64,000 nucleotides of DNA from Halomonas sp. ALS9 (GCF_001651035.1 NZ_LXRG01000201.1:62001-126000), one strand, 5' to 3'; numbered from the stretch's first letter, positions 47,092 to 56,307 are shown. Notes: generated by a model not told the origin, from the sequence alone. Made by a program: numbers and translations.

Positions 47092-47760
47092 ATGCAGACC
47101 ACCGACAAAACGGCGAAAGAGATTTTTAACGACGTCATGGCCAACCCTCAGCGGGTGCCGTTTGGTTTTGGCAACAAAGCGGTGCTGGTCAACGTCGACC
47201 CGCAAAAAGCCTACACCCGCACCGATCTGTTCAAAACCGCCTACGAAACCGACCCCAAACAGTTGGAGTACACCAACCAGCTGGCGCGCGGTTTTAGGGA
47301 AAAAGGTTGGCCGGTGGTCTGGACCCATGTGGCCTTTTTAGACTCCGCCGAAGATGCAGGCGTTTGGGGCACGCGCACCGACACACCGGACTCGCTGCAA
47401 AACATCAAGTACGGCTCCGAGCGCGCTGAGTTCGACGAGCGCTGCGAGATCGACCATAGCCGGGATGTGATCTACACCAAGCGTATGCCTTCAGCATTTT
47501 TCGAAACGCCGCTGCAGTCGCTGCTGGTGTGGCATCAGGTCGACACGGTGATTATTACCGGTGGCTCTACCTCTGGATGCATTCGCGCCACCGCTGTGGA
47601 AAGCCTGTCCCGGGGCTACCGCACCATCGTGCCGATGGAGTGCGTATCGGATAAACACGAGAGCTACCACTACGCGAACCTGACCGACCTGCATCTTAAA
47701 TATGCCGACGTGCTGCCGGTTGCCGAGGTGTTAGCGTGGTTGGACGGTAATGGGTCATAA
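47092..47760 (+). CDS. Isochorismatase-family amidohydrolase
   Basis: A 222-residue cysteine hydrolase of the isochorismatase/nicotinamidase/N-carbamoylsarcosine amidase family. The catalytic Asp is probably in VLVNVDPQKAYT (about 30-41), the Lys in VIYTKRMPSAFFETPL (about 126) and the Cys in IITGGSTSGCIRATAVESLSRGY (about 162), read in parts. These enzymes release ammonia or carbamate from amides. In the middle of the plus-strand arm it fits hydrolysis of a half-amide formed by the adjacent ring-opening hydrolases. AGGAGA site upstream of the ATG. Confidence 0.85.
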   Translation: MQTTDKTAKEIFNDVMANPQRVPFGFGNKAVLVNVDPQKAYTRTDLFKTAYETDPKQLEYTNQLARGFREKGWPVVWTHVAFLDSAEDAGVWGTRTDTPDSLQNIKYGSERAEFDERCEIDHSRDVIYTKRMPSAFFETPLQSLLVWHQVDTVIITGGSTSGCIRATAVESLSRGYRTIVPMECVSDKHESYHYANLTDLHLKYADVLPVAEVLAWLDGNGS

Positions 47761-47772
47761 CAGGAGCCAGCC

Positions 47773-48726
47773 ATGAAAGAGTCACTCGGCGTTTACGACT
47801 ACTGGGCCTATGACCAGCGCCCCAAGATCACCTGGCCTGGCGGGGCGAAAGTCGCCTTCTGGGTCGCACCCAATATCGAATATTACGAACTCGACCCACC
47901 GCAGAATCCCCAGCGTAACCCTTGGCCGCACCCGCACCCATCGGTGCCCGGCTATAGCATTCGCGATTACGGTAACCGGGTTGGTCACCAGCGCCAGATG
48001 GCCCTGCTGGATAAGTACGGCGTTCGCGGCTCGGTGTCGCTTTCCGTGGCGCTATGCGAGCACCATCCCGAAATTATCCAGATGTGCAAAGAGCGCGATT
48101 GGGAATTTTTCAGCCACGGCATCTACAACACCCGCTACACCTACGGGCTTAGCGAAGATCAAGAGCGGGCGATGATCCGCGACAGTATGGAAACCATTCA
48201 CCGCCATACTGGCCAAGCCTGCGCTGGGTATCTAGCCCCGGCGCTCTCCCACTCAGAGCGCACCCTGGATCTGTTTGCAGAAGTGGGCGAAGAGCTTTTC
48301 GGCGACAAAGGCGGGCTTTACACCTGCGACCTGTTCCACGACGACCAGCCCACGCCGGTCAGCGTTCGCTCCGGCAAGCGGTTTATCTCCATGCCCTACT
48401 CCCTTGAGATGAACGACACCATCGTCTACGCCGTGAACAAGGTAGAGCCGCGCCAGTACGCCACCATGCTCAAGCGCCATTTTGACCGACTTTATGCCGA
48501 GGGCGCCGAGTCCGGCACGGTGATGTGCATTCCCACGCACAACTACCAAGTGAGCTGCCCGCACCGTATTAAGGCCTTTGAAGAGGCGCTTGAGTACATC
48601 ACCGGCCACCCGGACGTGTGGGTTGCCACCGGGCGCGAGATTGCCGACTACTACCTGGCCAACTACTTTGATGCCGCCCTCGACAGCATCGCGGCCCAGG
48701 CCGCCACCGCCAGACAACAGGGGTAA
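47773..48726 (+). CDS. PuuE-like polysaccharide-deacetylase-fold hydrolase (first copy)
   Basis: A 317-residue protein of the polysaccharide deacetylase superfamily branch that includes PuuE allantoinase and cyclic-amide hydrolases rather than true chitin-type deacetylases. SIRDYGNRVG (about 62-71), FFSHGIYNTRYTYG (about 115), GYLAPALSHSERTLDLFAE and a late CIPTHNYQVSCPHR (about 255) mark the active-site strands. It follows the amidohydrolase by 12 bp and precedes a second paralogue by 4 bp. Likely acts on a cyclic imide or ureide; not an envelope sugar enzyme, since it lacks a signal peptide. Confidence 0.83.
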   Translation: MKESLGVYDYWAYDQRPKITWPGGAKVAFWVAPNIEYYELDPPQNPQRNPWPHPHPSVPGYSIRDYGNRVGHQRQMALLDKYGVRGSVSLSVALCEHHPEIIQMCKERDWEFFSHGIYNTRYTYGLSEDQERAMIRDSMETIHRHTGQACAGYLAPALSHSERTLDLFAEVGEELFGDKGGLYTCDLFHDDQPTPVSVRSGKRFISMPYSLEMNDTIVYAVNKVEPRQYATMLKRHFDRLYAEGAESGTVMCIPTHNYQVSCPHRIKAFEEALEYITGHPDVWVATGREIADYYLANYFDAALDSIAAQAATARQQG

Positions 48727-48730
48727 CGCT

Positions 48731-49678
48731 ATGGCGCTTAATGACGACTATCTCGACTACCCCCACCGTCGCCAGGGCTACGACCACGAGCGCTATGCCT
48801 GGTCGATGCTAAGTGAACGCCCACCGGTCACTTGGCCGGAGGGTAAAACCCTGGCGGTGTGGATCAATATTTCGTTGCAGTTCTATCCGCTAAACCAGCG
48901 CGGCAAGCCGTTTAAAGTGCCTAATGGCATGACCATGCCCTACCCGGACTTGCGTCACTTTTCGCTGCGCGATTACGGCAACCGCGTGGGAATCTATCGC
49001 GTGCTCAAAGCGCTGGCGGCACACAACATCACGCCCACGTTCGCCATCAACGCCCAGCTCGCTGAGCAAACGCCCTATCTGGTGCAGCGCCTGAAAGAGC
49101 ACGGCGGTGAATTTATCGCCCATGGCTGGAACATGGATCACCTGCACTACGGCGGCCAGCCGATTGAAGAAGAGGCCGAGCTGGTCAAGCGCTCCGTGGA
49201 AACCCTGCGCCGCGTCACCGGCCAGCCCGTTCGCGGCTGGCTAAGCCCGGCCAAGCACCAGAGCTTCAACACACCCGACCTGCTGGCGGAAAACGGCATT
49301 GAGTACTGCGCCGACTGGGTCAACGACGATATGCCCTATGCATGCTTCACCCAAACAAGCCAAACCCAAGTGGGCAATCTAACCATGATGCCCCTGGCGA
49401 CCGAGATCGAAGATCAGTTTGTGATGAGCCAGAACCTGCATTCGGAAGATTCCTGGGTGACTCAAGTGAAAGACGCTTTTGATTTCCTGTTGGAAGAGTC
49501 CCGCGAGCAGGGCGGGCGGCTTTTTGCCTTGAACCTGCACCCCTGGCTAGTCGGCCAGCCTCACCGGATTGCCTGCCTGGAAGAGGTGCTCGCGCACATT
49601 AGCGGGCACCCCGAGGTATGGCAGGCCCCGGCAGGCGAGATTCTTGATGCATTTCATCATGTAGCGGAGCAGGCGTAA
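48731..49678 (+). CDS. PuuE-like polysaccharide-deacetylase-fold hydrolase (second copy)
   Basis: A 315-residue paralogue of the preceding gene. Start at 48731 (MALNDDYLDYPHRRQGY); the longer frame from 48578 runs inside the previous gene. It shares SLRDYGNRVG (about 78-87), FIAHGWNMDHLHYG (about 129), GWLSPAKHQSFNTPDLLAE and FALNLHPWLVGQPHR (about 262-276). The two copies may form one heteromeric enzyme or act in sequence. No signal peptide. Its stop overlaps the flavoprotein start (TAATG). Confidence 0.83.
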   Translation: MALNDDYLDYPHRRQGYDHERYAWSMLSERPPVTWPEGKTLAVWINISLQFYPLNQRGKPFKVPNGMTMPYPDLRHFSLRDYGNRVGIYRVLKALAAHNITPTFAINAQLAEQTPYLVQRLKEHGGEFIAHGWNMDHLHYGGQPIEEEAELVKRSVETLRRVTGQPVRGWLSPAKHQSFNTPDLLAENGIEYCADWVNDDMPYACFTQTSQTQVGNLTMMPLATEIEDQFVMSQNLHSEDSWVTQVKDAFDFLLEESREQGGRLFALNLHPWLVGQPHRIACLEEVLAHISGHPEVWQAPAGEILDAFHHVAEQA

Positions 49679-51099
49679 TGGCGATACTTCCCTATAGCAA
49701 CGACAGCTTTGATGCCCATCTGCCGCTGCTGATTATCGGTGCGGGAGCCTGCGGCTTAGTCGCCGCACTGGCTGCCCAGGAAGCCGGTGTTGAACTTGCA
49801 GTGCTAGAGCGCGATGCGCTTCCCCGTGGCAGCACGGCGATGTCGTCGGGGTTTATTCCCGCTGCTAATACGCGTTTTCAGAGCGAGCTTGGCGTCAAGG
49901 ATTCCGCTGAAGCCATGACGGAGGATATCCAAAAGAAGAACGGATTTGAGGCAGACCCGGCGATTGTCGAGCTACTCGCCAGCCAATCCGGCAAAACCAT
50001 TGAGTGGCTGGCAGATCAACACGGCGTGCCCTTTGAGCTGGTAGAAGGCTTTCTCTACCCCGGCCACCGCCACCTGCGCATGCACGCAACGCCACGACGC
50101 ACCGGTGAAGAGCTGATGGGCGCACTGCTTAACGCCTGTGAGGCGGCGGGTATCGATATATTGACCCAGGCACGGGTAGTCGATTTGTACGTTGATGCCA
50201 CACAGCGCGTGCGCGGCATTACGCTCGAACGCCCTGATGGCAGCCGCGAAACCATTGGCTGCGACGCGCTGATCCTGGCCTGTAATGGCTATGGCGGTAA
50301 CGTTGAGCTGGTTGAACGCTATCTGCCGACGCTAAAAAACGCGCTGTATTACGGCCATGAAGGCAACCAGGGCGACGCCTTACTGTGGGGTCAGGCCATG
50401 GGCGCTAGCACGAAGGATTTGGGCGCATGCCAGGGGCATGGATCACTCGCCACGCCCCACCAGATTTTGATTAGCTGGGCGCTGATGATGCAAGGCGGCA
50501 TTCAGGTCAATATAAACGGCGAGCGTTTCTCCAACGAGCACGGCGGCTACTCCGAACAGGCAGCCAAGGTGTTGGCCCAGCCTGATCAGGTGGCCTGGAA
50601 CCTTTTTGATGCGCGGATTCATGAGTCGGCCCAGGCGTTTGAAGATTATCGTAATGCTCAGGAGAGCGGCGCGGTGCGCAGTTTTTCCAGCCTTGAAGAG
50701 ATGGCCGCTGGTTTGAACCTGCCGCTAACAGCGCTACAGGCTACCTTTGCGGAGATGCAGCAGCATGCCGAAGAACAAACAGCAGACACCTTTGGTCGCC
50801 GTTTTGAACCCGCCAACCTAATCAAACCGCCCTACTATGCTATTCGCGTGACTGGTGCTTTGTTTCATACCCAGGGCGGCTTAGAGGTGAATCCCACGGC
50901 ACGGGTGCTCAATACCCAAGGCCAGGCGCTGCCCAACTTGTTCGCCGCAGGCGGTGCTGCTCGCGGGGTTTCCGGCTCCAACGACAGTGGCTATCTCTCC
51001 GGTAACGGGCTGCTTAGCGCCGTGGTGCTGGGTGCAGTGGCAGGTAAAAGCGCCGCTGAGTTGCTGCACTTAAAGCTCAGCTCAGCGGTATTGCCCTAA
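49678..51099 (+). CDS. FAD-dependent fumarate-reductase-like oxidoreductase
   Basis: A 473-residue flavoprotein of the FAD_binding_2 (fumarate reductase/3-ketosteroid dehydrogenase) family. The dinucleotide fold IIGAGACGLVAALAAQEAG lies at about 19-37, GSTAMSSGFIPAA near 51, the HATPRRTGEEL substrate region near 136, FHTQGGLEVN (about 396) and a GSNDSGYLSGNGLLSAVVLG tail (about 432) close the FAD site. No heme or signal peptide. Last gene of the plus-strand arm; it could saturate or desaturate the dicarboxylate or its amide. It meets the RecQ gene tail to tail with a 4-bp overlap. Confidence 0.86.
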   Translation: MAILPYSNDSFDAHLPLLIIGAGACGLVAALAAQEAGVELAVLERDALPRGSTAMSSGFIPAANTRFQSELGVKDSAEAMTEDIQKKNGFEADPAIVELLASQSGKTIEWLADQHGVPFELVEGFLYPGHRHLRMHATPRRTGEELMGALLNACEAAGIDILTQARVVDLYVDATQRVRGITLERPDGSRETIGCDALILACNGYGGNVELVERYLPTLKNALYYGHEGNQGDALLWGQAMGASTKDLGACQGHGSLATPHQILISWALMMQGGIQVNINGERFSNEHGGYSEQAAKVLAQPDQVAWNLFDARIHESAQAFEDYRNAQESGAVRSFSSLEEMAAGLNLPLTALQATFAEMQQHAEEQTADTFGRRFEPANLIKPPYYAIRVTGALFHTQGGLEVNPTARVLNTQGQALPNLFAAGGAARGVSGSNDSGYLSGNGLLSAVVLGAVAGKSAAELLHLKLSSAVLP

Positions 51100-53102
51100 C
51101 CGCCTAGCGACAGCATTGCCTCTGCCCACTGGTGCACGTCGGGGTAGCCGCGCTGCTCGAAAACCGCGAAGCCGCTAATGCTACGCGCTTTGAGCGGCGA
51201 AAAGACCGGCATGGTTAAACCGCACAGAAAATGCGCCAACCGCTGGGCATTAGGTGGCTGGCCCAGTTGTTCGGTGTGGCGCTGAATAAACGGGGCGGCA
51301 AAGCGTGTGAAGTCATTATCCGATAGCGTGGGTAGTGGCGGCGCTTCCGGCAGCCTAACGGGGTGCCCGTAACATACCGAGCAGTGGCCGCAGCGGCCCT
51401 GTTCGCTCTGAAGCGGTGCGTCAAACGTGCTATCACCAAAGTGCTCCGCTAATCGCCGCGTTAGGCAACTCTCAGACTCAAACAGCGTCAGCATGGATTG
51501 CAGACGATCAATCTCGATACGCTCGCGATTGAGGCAGTCGTCATATAGCTGGCTCGCCAACGTTTCAATGGCGAACTCAGGCTGGCAGACCTCGTAAACG
51601 TCGGTCATACGCTTACCTTCCAGGGTCAGCCAGCCCTTGTCCTGAAAGTACTCAAGAGCAGTAATCACGCGAGCGCGGGAGGCATCAATCTGCTGGGCCT
51701 GCCCGGCATGATGCAAGCGGTCAAAATCCACCGTTCCCCAGGTGCGGGCGATGGGAATATTGTCGACCAGCAAGCGCACAAATGCCGCGCGCTCGCCCTC
51801 AAAACGACTTATCAGCTCATTCGGCTCACTATGATAGCGCAGCCGATATTCGGCGAGAAACGCAAAGCGCGGCGCGATAATGCCGTGCATCTCCAGCCGC
51901 ACCAGCAGTGTTTTCAGCGGCAGCAGGCGGATATTGGTATCCCGGGAAAGCGTATTGAGCAGCACTTCCCACTGGCGGTCTGGCGCTTGGCCTGCCGCAG
52001 CAATCTCTTCCAGCAGGCGATAGATGCCCGCGTATTCAGGGGTATCACCATAAACAAAGTTTTCCAACACCCGCAGGCCGTCACGCCCAGCCATGGTCAG
52101 GCAGGTGGAAGGCAGCCCATCGCGCCCAGCCCGACCAATCTCCTGGCTGTAGTTCTCGATGGATTTGGGCAGATCAAAATGCACTACATTGCGAATATCG
52201 CCCTTATCGATGCCCATCCCAAAGGCAATGGTGGCAACAATGCAAGACGACACGCCGCCCATGAACTGGCGCTGTATCTCATCTCGCCGCTGGGAATCTA
52301 ACCCAGCGTGATAGGCCTGAGCAGCAATACCCTGAGCCGCCAGTGCTTTAGCTACCTGCTCGGCGGTTTGCTGAAGGGTGACGTAGATAATCGTCGGCGC
52401 CTCAAAGCCCGGCTGTATCTGTGACTTCAGCCACTCAATCAACTGCTGCTGACGATCTTCCATGGCGGGTGCCACCAGCAGCTCAAGATTGGAACGATAA
52501 AAGCCTGTGGTGATGACGTTATCGTGAGCGATGGCGAACTTCTCGCCCATATCGGCGATCACCGTCGGCGTTGCCGTGGCGGTGAGCAGCAGCACCTGGG
52601 GAATAGCAAACTCGCGCTGGTAGTCCGGCAGCTTCAAATAATCAGGGCGGAAGTTATGCCCCCACTCGGAAAGACAGTGGGCTTCATCAACTACCATCAA
52701 CGATATCTGAACCTGGCGCAGAAAGTGGCGAAAACGCTCGTTCTTCAGCCGTTCCACCGAGATCATCAGAATCTTCAGCTCGCCGCTTTTAGCCCGCTCC
52801 ATGACATCGCGGGTGGTGTCACGATCCTGGGTAGAATCAATACTTGCCGCCACGATGCCGTGGCGAGTCAGGAAGGAGAGCTGATCCTGCATTAGCGCCA
52901 GCAACGGCGATACCACCAGGGTGAGATGGGGAAGATGCAGCGCCGGAAGCTGGTAGCAAAGCGACTTGCCCGCGCCGGTGGCAAAAATCGCTGCCGTGGA
53001 GTGACCGTCCAATACCCTTTCAACCACCGCCTGCTGGCCGCCACGAAAGTCGTCAAAACCGAATACGTCTTTCAGCGTTTGCTGGGGTGATGTGGGGGAC
53101 AT
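51096..53102 (-). CDS. RecQ-family ATP-dependent DNA helicase
   Basis: A 668-residue superfamily 2 helicase starting at 53102 (GGAG site), not 53180. Motif I is FATGAGKSLCYQLP (about 40-53), motif II VVDEAHCLSEWGHNFRPDY (about 134), motif III LLTATATP, motif VI QEIGRAGRDGLPS. A zinc-type CGHCSVCYGHP lies in the C-terminal third. It is longer than minimal RecQ but lacks an obvious HRDC domain, as in the RecQ-like branch found beside canonical recQ in many gammaproteobacteria. Role presumably recombination repair. Confidence 0.9.
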   Translation of the reverse strand: MSPTSPQQTLKDVFGFDDFRGGQQAVVERVLDGHSTAAIFATGAGKSLCYQLPALHLPHLTLVVSPLLALMQDQLSFLTRHGIVAASIDSTQDRDTTRDVMERAKSGELKILMISVERLKNERFRHFLRQVQISLMVVDEAHCLSEWGHNFRPDYLKLPDYQREFAIPQVLLLTATATPTVIADMGEKFAIAHDNVITTGFYRSNLELLVAPAMEDRQQQLIEWLKSQIQPGFEAPTIIYVTLQQTAEQVAKALAAQGIAAQAYHAGLDSQRRDEIQRQFMGGVSSCIVATIAFGMGIDKGDIRNVVHFDLPKSIENYSQEIGRAGRDGLPSTCLTMAGRDGLRVLENFVYGDTPEYAGIYRLLEEIAAAGQAPDRQWEVLLNTLSRDTNIRLLPLKTLLVRLEMHGIIAPRFAFLAEYRLRYHSEPNELISRFEGERAAFVRLLVDNIPIARTWGTVDFDRLHHAGQAQQIDASRARVITALEYFQDKGWLTLEGKRMTDVYEVCQPEFAIETLASQLYDDCLNRERIEIDRLQSMLTLFESESCLTRRLAEHFGDSTFDAPLQSEQGRCGHCSVCYGHPVRLPEAPPLPTLSDNDFTRFAAPFIQRHTEQLGQPPNAQRLAHFLCGLTMPVFSPLKARSISGFAVFEQRGYPDVHQWAEAMLSLGG

Positions 53103-53267
53103 ACGTTCTCCAGAAGATAACAGGGCACTAGCCGATGCCATTATGTCGATACTACCGGCAGGGGTAAATCCATACCACAAACCATCAAATTCGTTGCGAT
53201 TCCGCTAATATTTTTGTGTAGCATGGTGCCACCGCTATGATGCGATGAATTAATTTTTGGAGATGGG

Positions 53268-53903
53268 ATGCTCAGTGTTGGGCTTTTTTTTATCGCTAAT
53301 ATCCTTTTCTGTTTGGCCTATATTGTTCGTGATATGGCGTGGCTACGCGCCATTACCATCTTGGCGGCGTTATCCACGTTACCGTACTTTTATTTTCAAT
53401 CCACGCCACTTTATGGCGCTATGTCCTGGCAAATCGCCTTTATTGCGATTAATGCCATCAACTTAACGATCTTACTGCTCCAACGCCGCCCGATTAAACT
53501 CACCCAAGAAGAAGAGTGGCTGCACAAAACCACTTTTTCGCTGCTTAAACCTCGCCGCATGCGCCGCTTATTACAGCAGGCGGAGCCCCATGAAATACAG
53601 CCTGGAGAGGCATTAATCGAACAAGGGGAAGAGCTGCGTGCGCTTATCATTTTGCTTTCAGGTAGCGCCAGCGTTAAGGTTAATGGCATTGAACGCGCCA
53701 CGCTTTCCCCAGGCGACTTTGCCGGTGAAATGAGCTTTATTACCGGCCGATTAACCAGTGCTGATGTGATCGCAAACGAGCCGGTACGTTACTTAATTTG
53801 GCCATCCTCGGTTCTTGAGCGGCTATACCAACGCGACCCTGAGATGAAAAATGCGATACAAAGCATCATAGGGTTTGATATGGCCTCTAAACTGGCGCGA
53901 TAA
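53268..53903 (+). CDS. Popeye-domain-like membrane cyclic-nucleotide-binding protein
   Basis: A 211-residue protein with three N-terminal membrane segments (about 3-20, 27-46, 53-71), a RRPIKL junction, and a C-terminal cNMP-binding fold (about 88-205). This order, the junction and the EPVRYLIWPSSVLERLYQRDP - IIGFDMASKL end closely resemble animal Popeye (POPDC) cAMP-binding proteins. The phosphate-binding cassette GDFAGEMSFITG-RLTSADV keeps the Gly-Glu pair but lacks the canonical Pro-Arg-Ala. It is followed by a cyclic-nucleotide phosphodiesterase gene, supporting cAMP as ligand. Confidence 0.83.
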   Translation: MLSVGLFFIANILFCLAYIVRDMAWLRAITILAALSTLPYFYFQSTPLYGAMSWQIAFIAINAINLTILLLQRRPIKLTQEEEWLHKTTFSLLKPRRMRRLLQQAEPHEIQPGEALIEQGEELRALIILLSGSASVKVNGIERATLSPGDFAGEMSFITGRLTSADVIANEPVRYLIWPSSVLERLYQRDPEMKNAIQSIIGFDMASKLAR

Positions 53904-54006
53904 AAAGCCCAACCGGCCACTATAAAACAGCAAAAACACTATTGGTTGACGACATCTCTTATGCGGCTGACCCATTTAGCTCTAACATTTAAGGAGTGAT
54001 AGCGTT

Positions 54007-54765
54007 GTGAATATCACCCCTCTTGGCACTAGCGGAGGCCTAGAGCACACACAAGGAACCACCGCTTTTCTGCTCACGCCCACCCTACTGCTGGATGCTG
54101 GCACAGGCGTTAATCGACTTAGCAACGAACAAATGAGTGGCCTTAAAAACATCCTGTTGACCCATGCCCATATTGACCATATTGCCAGCCTGCCGCTGCT
54201 CATCGACAGCCTGTTTGAATCGCTTGTATCACGCCGCCAAGCCTTGACTGTTTACGCGCTGCCAGACGTTATCAAGGCCCTCCAGACACATATTTTCAAT
54301 CATGTTATTTGGCCTGATTTCACCCAACTGCCCTCTCCAGAACACCCTGTGCTGCGTTATATGCCGCTCACCCACTGGCATATGTATACATTTGACGACA
54401 CCGTCTCAGTGACCCCGTTTCCCGTTACTCATGGCGTTCCCACCTGTGGTTATTGGATAAGTAGCCCGACAGGCGCCGTCGCGTTTAGCGGCGATACCGG
54501 GCTTTCCGATATCACCATCCAATCGCTTAACCGGCTAGGCGCACTCGACACGCTGGTGATTGAGTGTGCCTTCCCCAACGATCTAGACTGCCTTGCCGAA
54601 TCAGCTTACCACTTGACCCCACAGCGGCTCGCCGAACTAGTTAACCGGGTGGCGATACCCCCTAAAAAGCTATTGATAACCCACCTGAAACCACCGTATC
54701 GGTCAAAAATTATCCAGCAGCTTAATGCCGCCCTGCCTGGGACACAGCCATGGCAGGCTCTTTGA
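54007..54765 (+). CDS. Class II 3',5'-cyclic-nucleotide phosphodiesterase
   Basis: A 252-residue metallo-beta-lactamase-fold enzyme of the class II cAMP phosphodiesterase family (CpdP/yeast PDE1). The signature THAHIDHIASLPLLIDS (52-68) matches the family pattern; further metal ligands are His142 (PVTHGVP), Asp163 (SGDTGLSD) and His226 (ITHLKPP). GTG start with AAGGAG ten bases upstream. No signal peptide, so probably cytosolic, although some relatives are periplasmic. Lies 103 bp after the Popeye-like gene on the same strand. Confidence 0.85.
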   Translation: MNITPLGTSGGLEHTQGTTAFLLTPTLLLDAGTGVNRLSNEQMSGLKNILLTHAHIDHIASLPLLIDSLFESLVSRRQALTVYALPDVIKALQTHIFNHVIWPDFTQLPSPEHPVLRYMPLTHWHMYTFDDTVSVTPFPVTHGVPTCGYWISSPTGAVAFSGDTGLSDITIQSLNRLGALDTLVIECAFPNDLDCLAESAYHLTPQRLAELVNRVAIPPKKLLITHLKPPYRSKIIQQLNAALPGTQPWQAL

Positions 54766-54873
54766 TAAAACCGCTAGAGGAATAAGTCACAAGTGTAGCG
54801 CTGAGTGGAAGCCATACCTTTTACCACCCCGTACACTGGCATCCGTATAGTTAGCAAGGAACTGGGGTTGCCT

Positions 54874-56298
54874 ATGAGATCAATAACAGTCCGGCCTTTT
54901 CGTCTTTACTGCCTGCTGAGTATCGCGCTGGGGCTGCTATTAACTACACAAGCCCATGCCTATGAAGACACGTTACAAAACGCTCGCCAAATGCTAGAGC
55001 AAGGTGACGCCAACGCCGCCTACGCAAGCATGAAAGCCGTTGAGGTCGACCGCAGCGGTGAGCCCGAATTTGACTACTGGCTGGGTGTGTTTGCGCTGCG
55101 AGCAGGAGATGTCTCCCACGCGTTGATTGCCCTGGACAGGGTATTGATAGCAGCCCCGGAACACGCAGGTGCGCGAATGGAACGCGTCGCCGCGCTACTG
55201 CAATTGGATCAGCGCCGCGCCGCTGAAGAGGAAATTGAGCGCCTGGAAGCACTCTCCCCTCCGCCAGAAGCACAAGCGGCCATTCGCCGTTTCAAAGAAG
55301 TCATCAAACAGCGCCGCGGGGAAGACAACGACCCACAGCATAATCTGAGCGTAGGCGTCGCTCTTGGCTACGATAGCAACCCCCAGCGCTACAGTCGTGA
55401 TATCGAACTTGATCCTTTACCCCCGTCACTACGCGATGTGGTTGACCAACTCATCGATAGCGGTGCCCTGGAGCCCGACGGCCCCAACCAGCTCGACGAC
55501 ATCACTTTTGCCAGCCGCTCAAGTCTTTACCATCGGCTTCAAGCCAATTACCGGGGGCGCTACCCGATTGACGAACGATCACGCTGGTTGCTTGACGCCA
55601 CTGCCCAAACCCAGCGTTACACTCAGGATAGCGCCGAGGAAATTGACCTGACGCTGTTACAGCTAGCGCCTGCCTACCAGCGCGAGCTAAGCAACGGCCA
55701 CACCTGGACACTGCAACCCAACGTGTTGCAAGGCTGGGGTGGAGCCAACCAGGATCCCCTATTAACCCGCTGGGGCCTTAGCGGACACTACGCCTACACG
55801 GTAGGCACCGACAGCCAGCTCACCTGGCAACTTCGCGCCCAACGTAACGACTTTGACAACGCGCTAAGCGATTACGACGCGGGCCGCCTGGGGGTTGAAC
55901 TTACCACCCCGCTTACTCACGTCAATGTGCGCTGGCAGGCGCGGGTGGGCAAAGAATGGGCCCGTGGCACTGGCAACCAACAGCGCGCGGGCGGTGACCT
56001 CAACCACTGGCAGGTCGGGATGGGTTTGGATGTCCCCATTGGCAACCGCCAGCTCATACGCGGCGATGTGGGTTACCGCGAACGCAACTATCAGGATGAC
56101 GTTAACAACATCACCAGCCGCTACCAGCCCACTGCCCGTGAGGAGCAGATATGGGAAGCGCGGTTGAGCTGGCTCTACCAGCTCAACCGCCACTGGCTGG
56201 TCGAAACCTCTGCCAATTATGAACAGCGTGACGCCACCATCGAATTTTACGACTCGACTCGCCTGCAAACCCAGGTTGGCGTGCGCTACCTGTTCTAA
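54874..56298 (+). CDS. TPR and outer-membrane beta-barrel protein
   Basis: A 474-residue exported protein; start at 54874 places a Sec signal peptide (1-28, ending QAHA) first, while the frame start at 54805 would bury it. TPR-like helices cover about 30-150 (AYASMKAVEVDRSGEPEFDYWLGVFAL, ALDRVLIAAPEHAGARMERVAALLQL in parts). From about 160 to the end the sequence alternates as beta strands, starting LSVGVALGYDSNPQRY and closing with TQVGVRYLF, a C-terminal Phe typical of outer-membrane barrels. Resembles surface-assembly/TPR-barrel proteins; role unknown. Precedes the FecR gene by 9 bp. Confidence 0.78.
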   Translation: MRSITVRPFRLYCLLSIALGLLLTTQAHAYEDTLQNARQMLEQGDANAAYASMKAVEVDRSGEPEFDYWLGVFALRAGDVSHALIALDRVLIAAPEHAGARMERVAALLQLDQRRAAEEEIERLEALSPPPEAQAAIRRFKEVIKQRRGEDNDPQHNLSVGVALGYDSNPQRYSRDIELDPLPPSLRDVVDQLIDSGALEPDGPNQLDDITFASRSSLYHRLQANYRGRYPIDERSRWLLDATAQTQRYTQDSAEEIDLTLLQLAPAYQRELSNGHTWTLQPNVLQGWGGANQDPLLTRWGLSGHYAYTVGTDSQLTWQLRAQRNDFDNALSDYDAGRLGVELTTPLTHVNVRWQARVGKEWARGTGNQQRAGGDLNHWQVGMGLDVPIGNRQLIRGDVGYRERNYQDDVNNITSRYQPTAREEQIWEARLSWLYQLNRHWLVETSANYEQRDATIEFYDSTRLQTQVGVRYLF

Positions 56299-56307
56299 GG
56301 AGGGCTT

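Noticed and set aside
47773..49678. Chitin or peptidoglycan deacetylases
   Set aside because: No signal peptides, PuuE-like motif pattern, and context with amidase and dicarboxylate enzymes point to cytosolic cyclic-amide hydrolysis.
54805..54873. Upstream extension of the TPR-barrel protein
   Set aside because: It would put 23 residues before a clean Sec signal peptide; the start at 54874 is more sensible.
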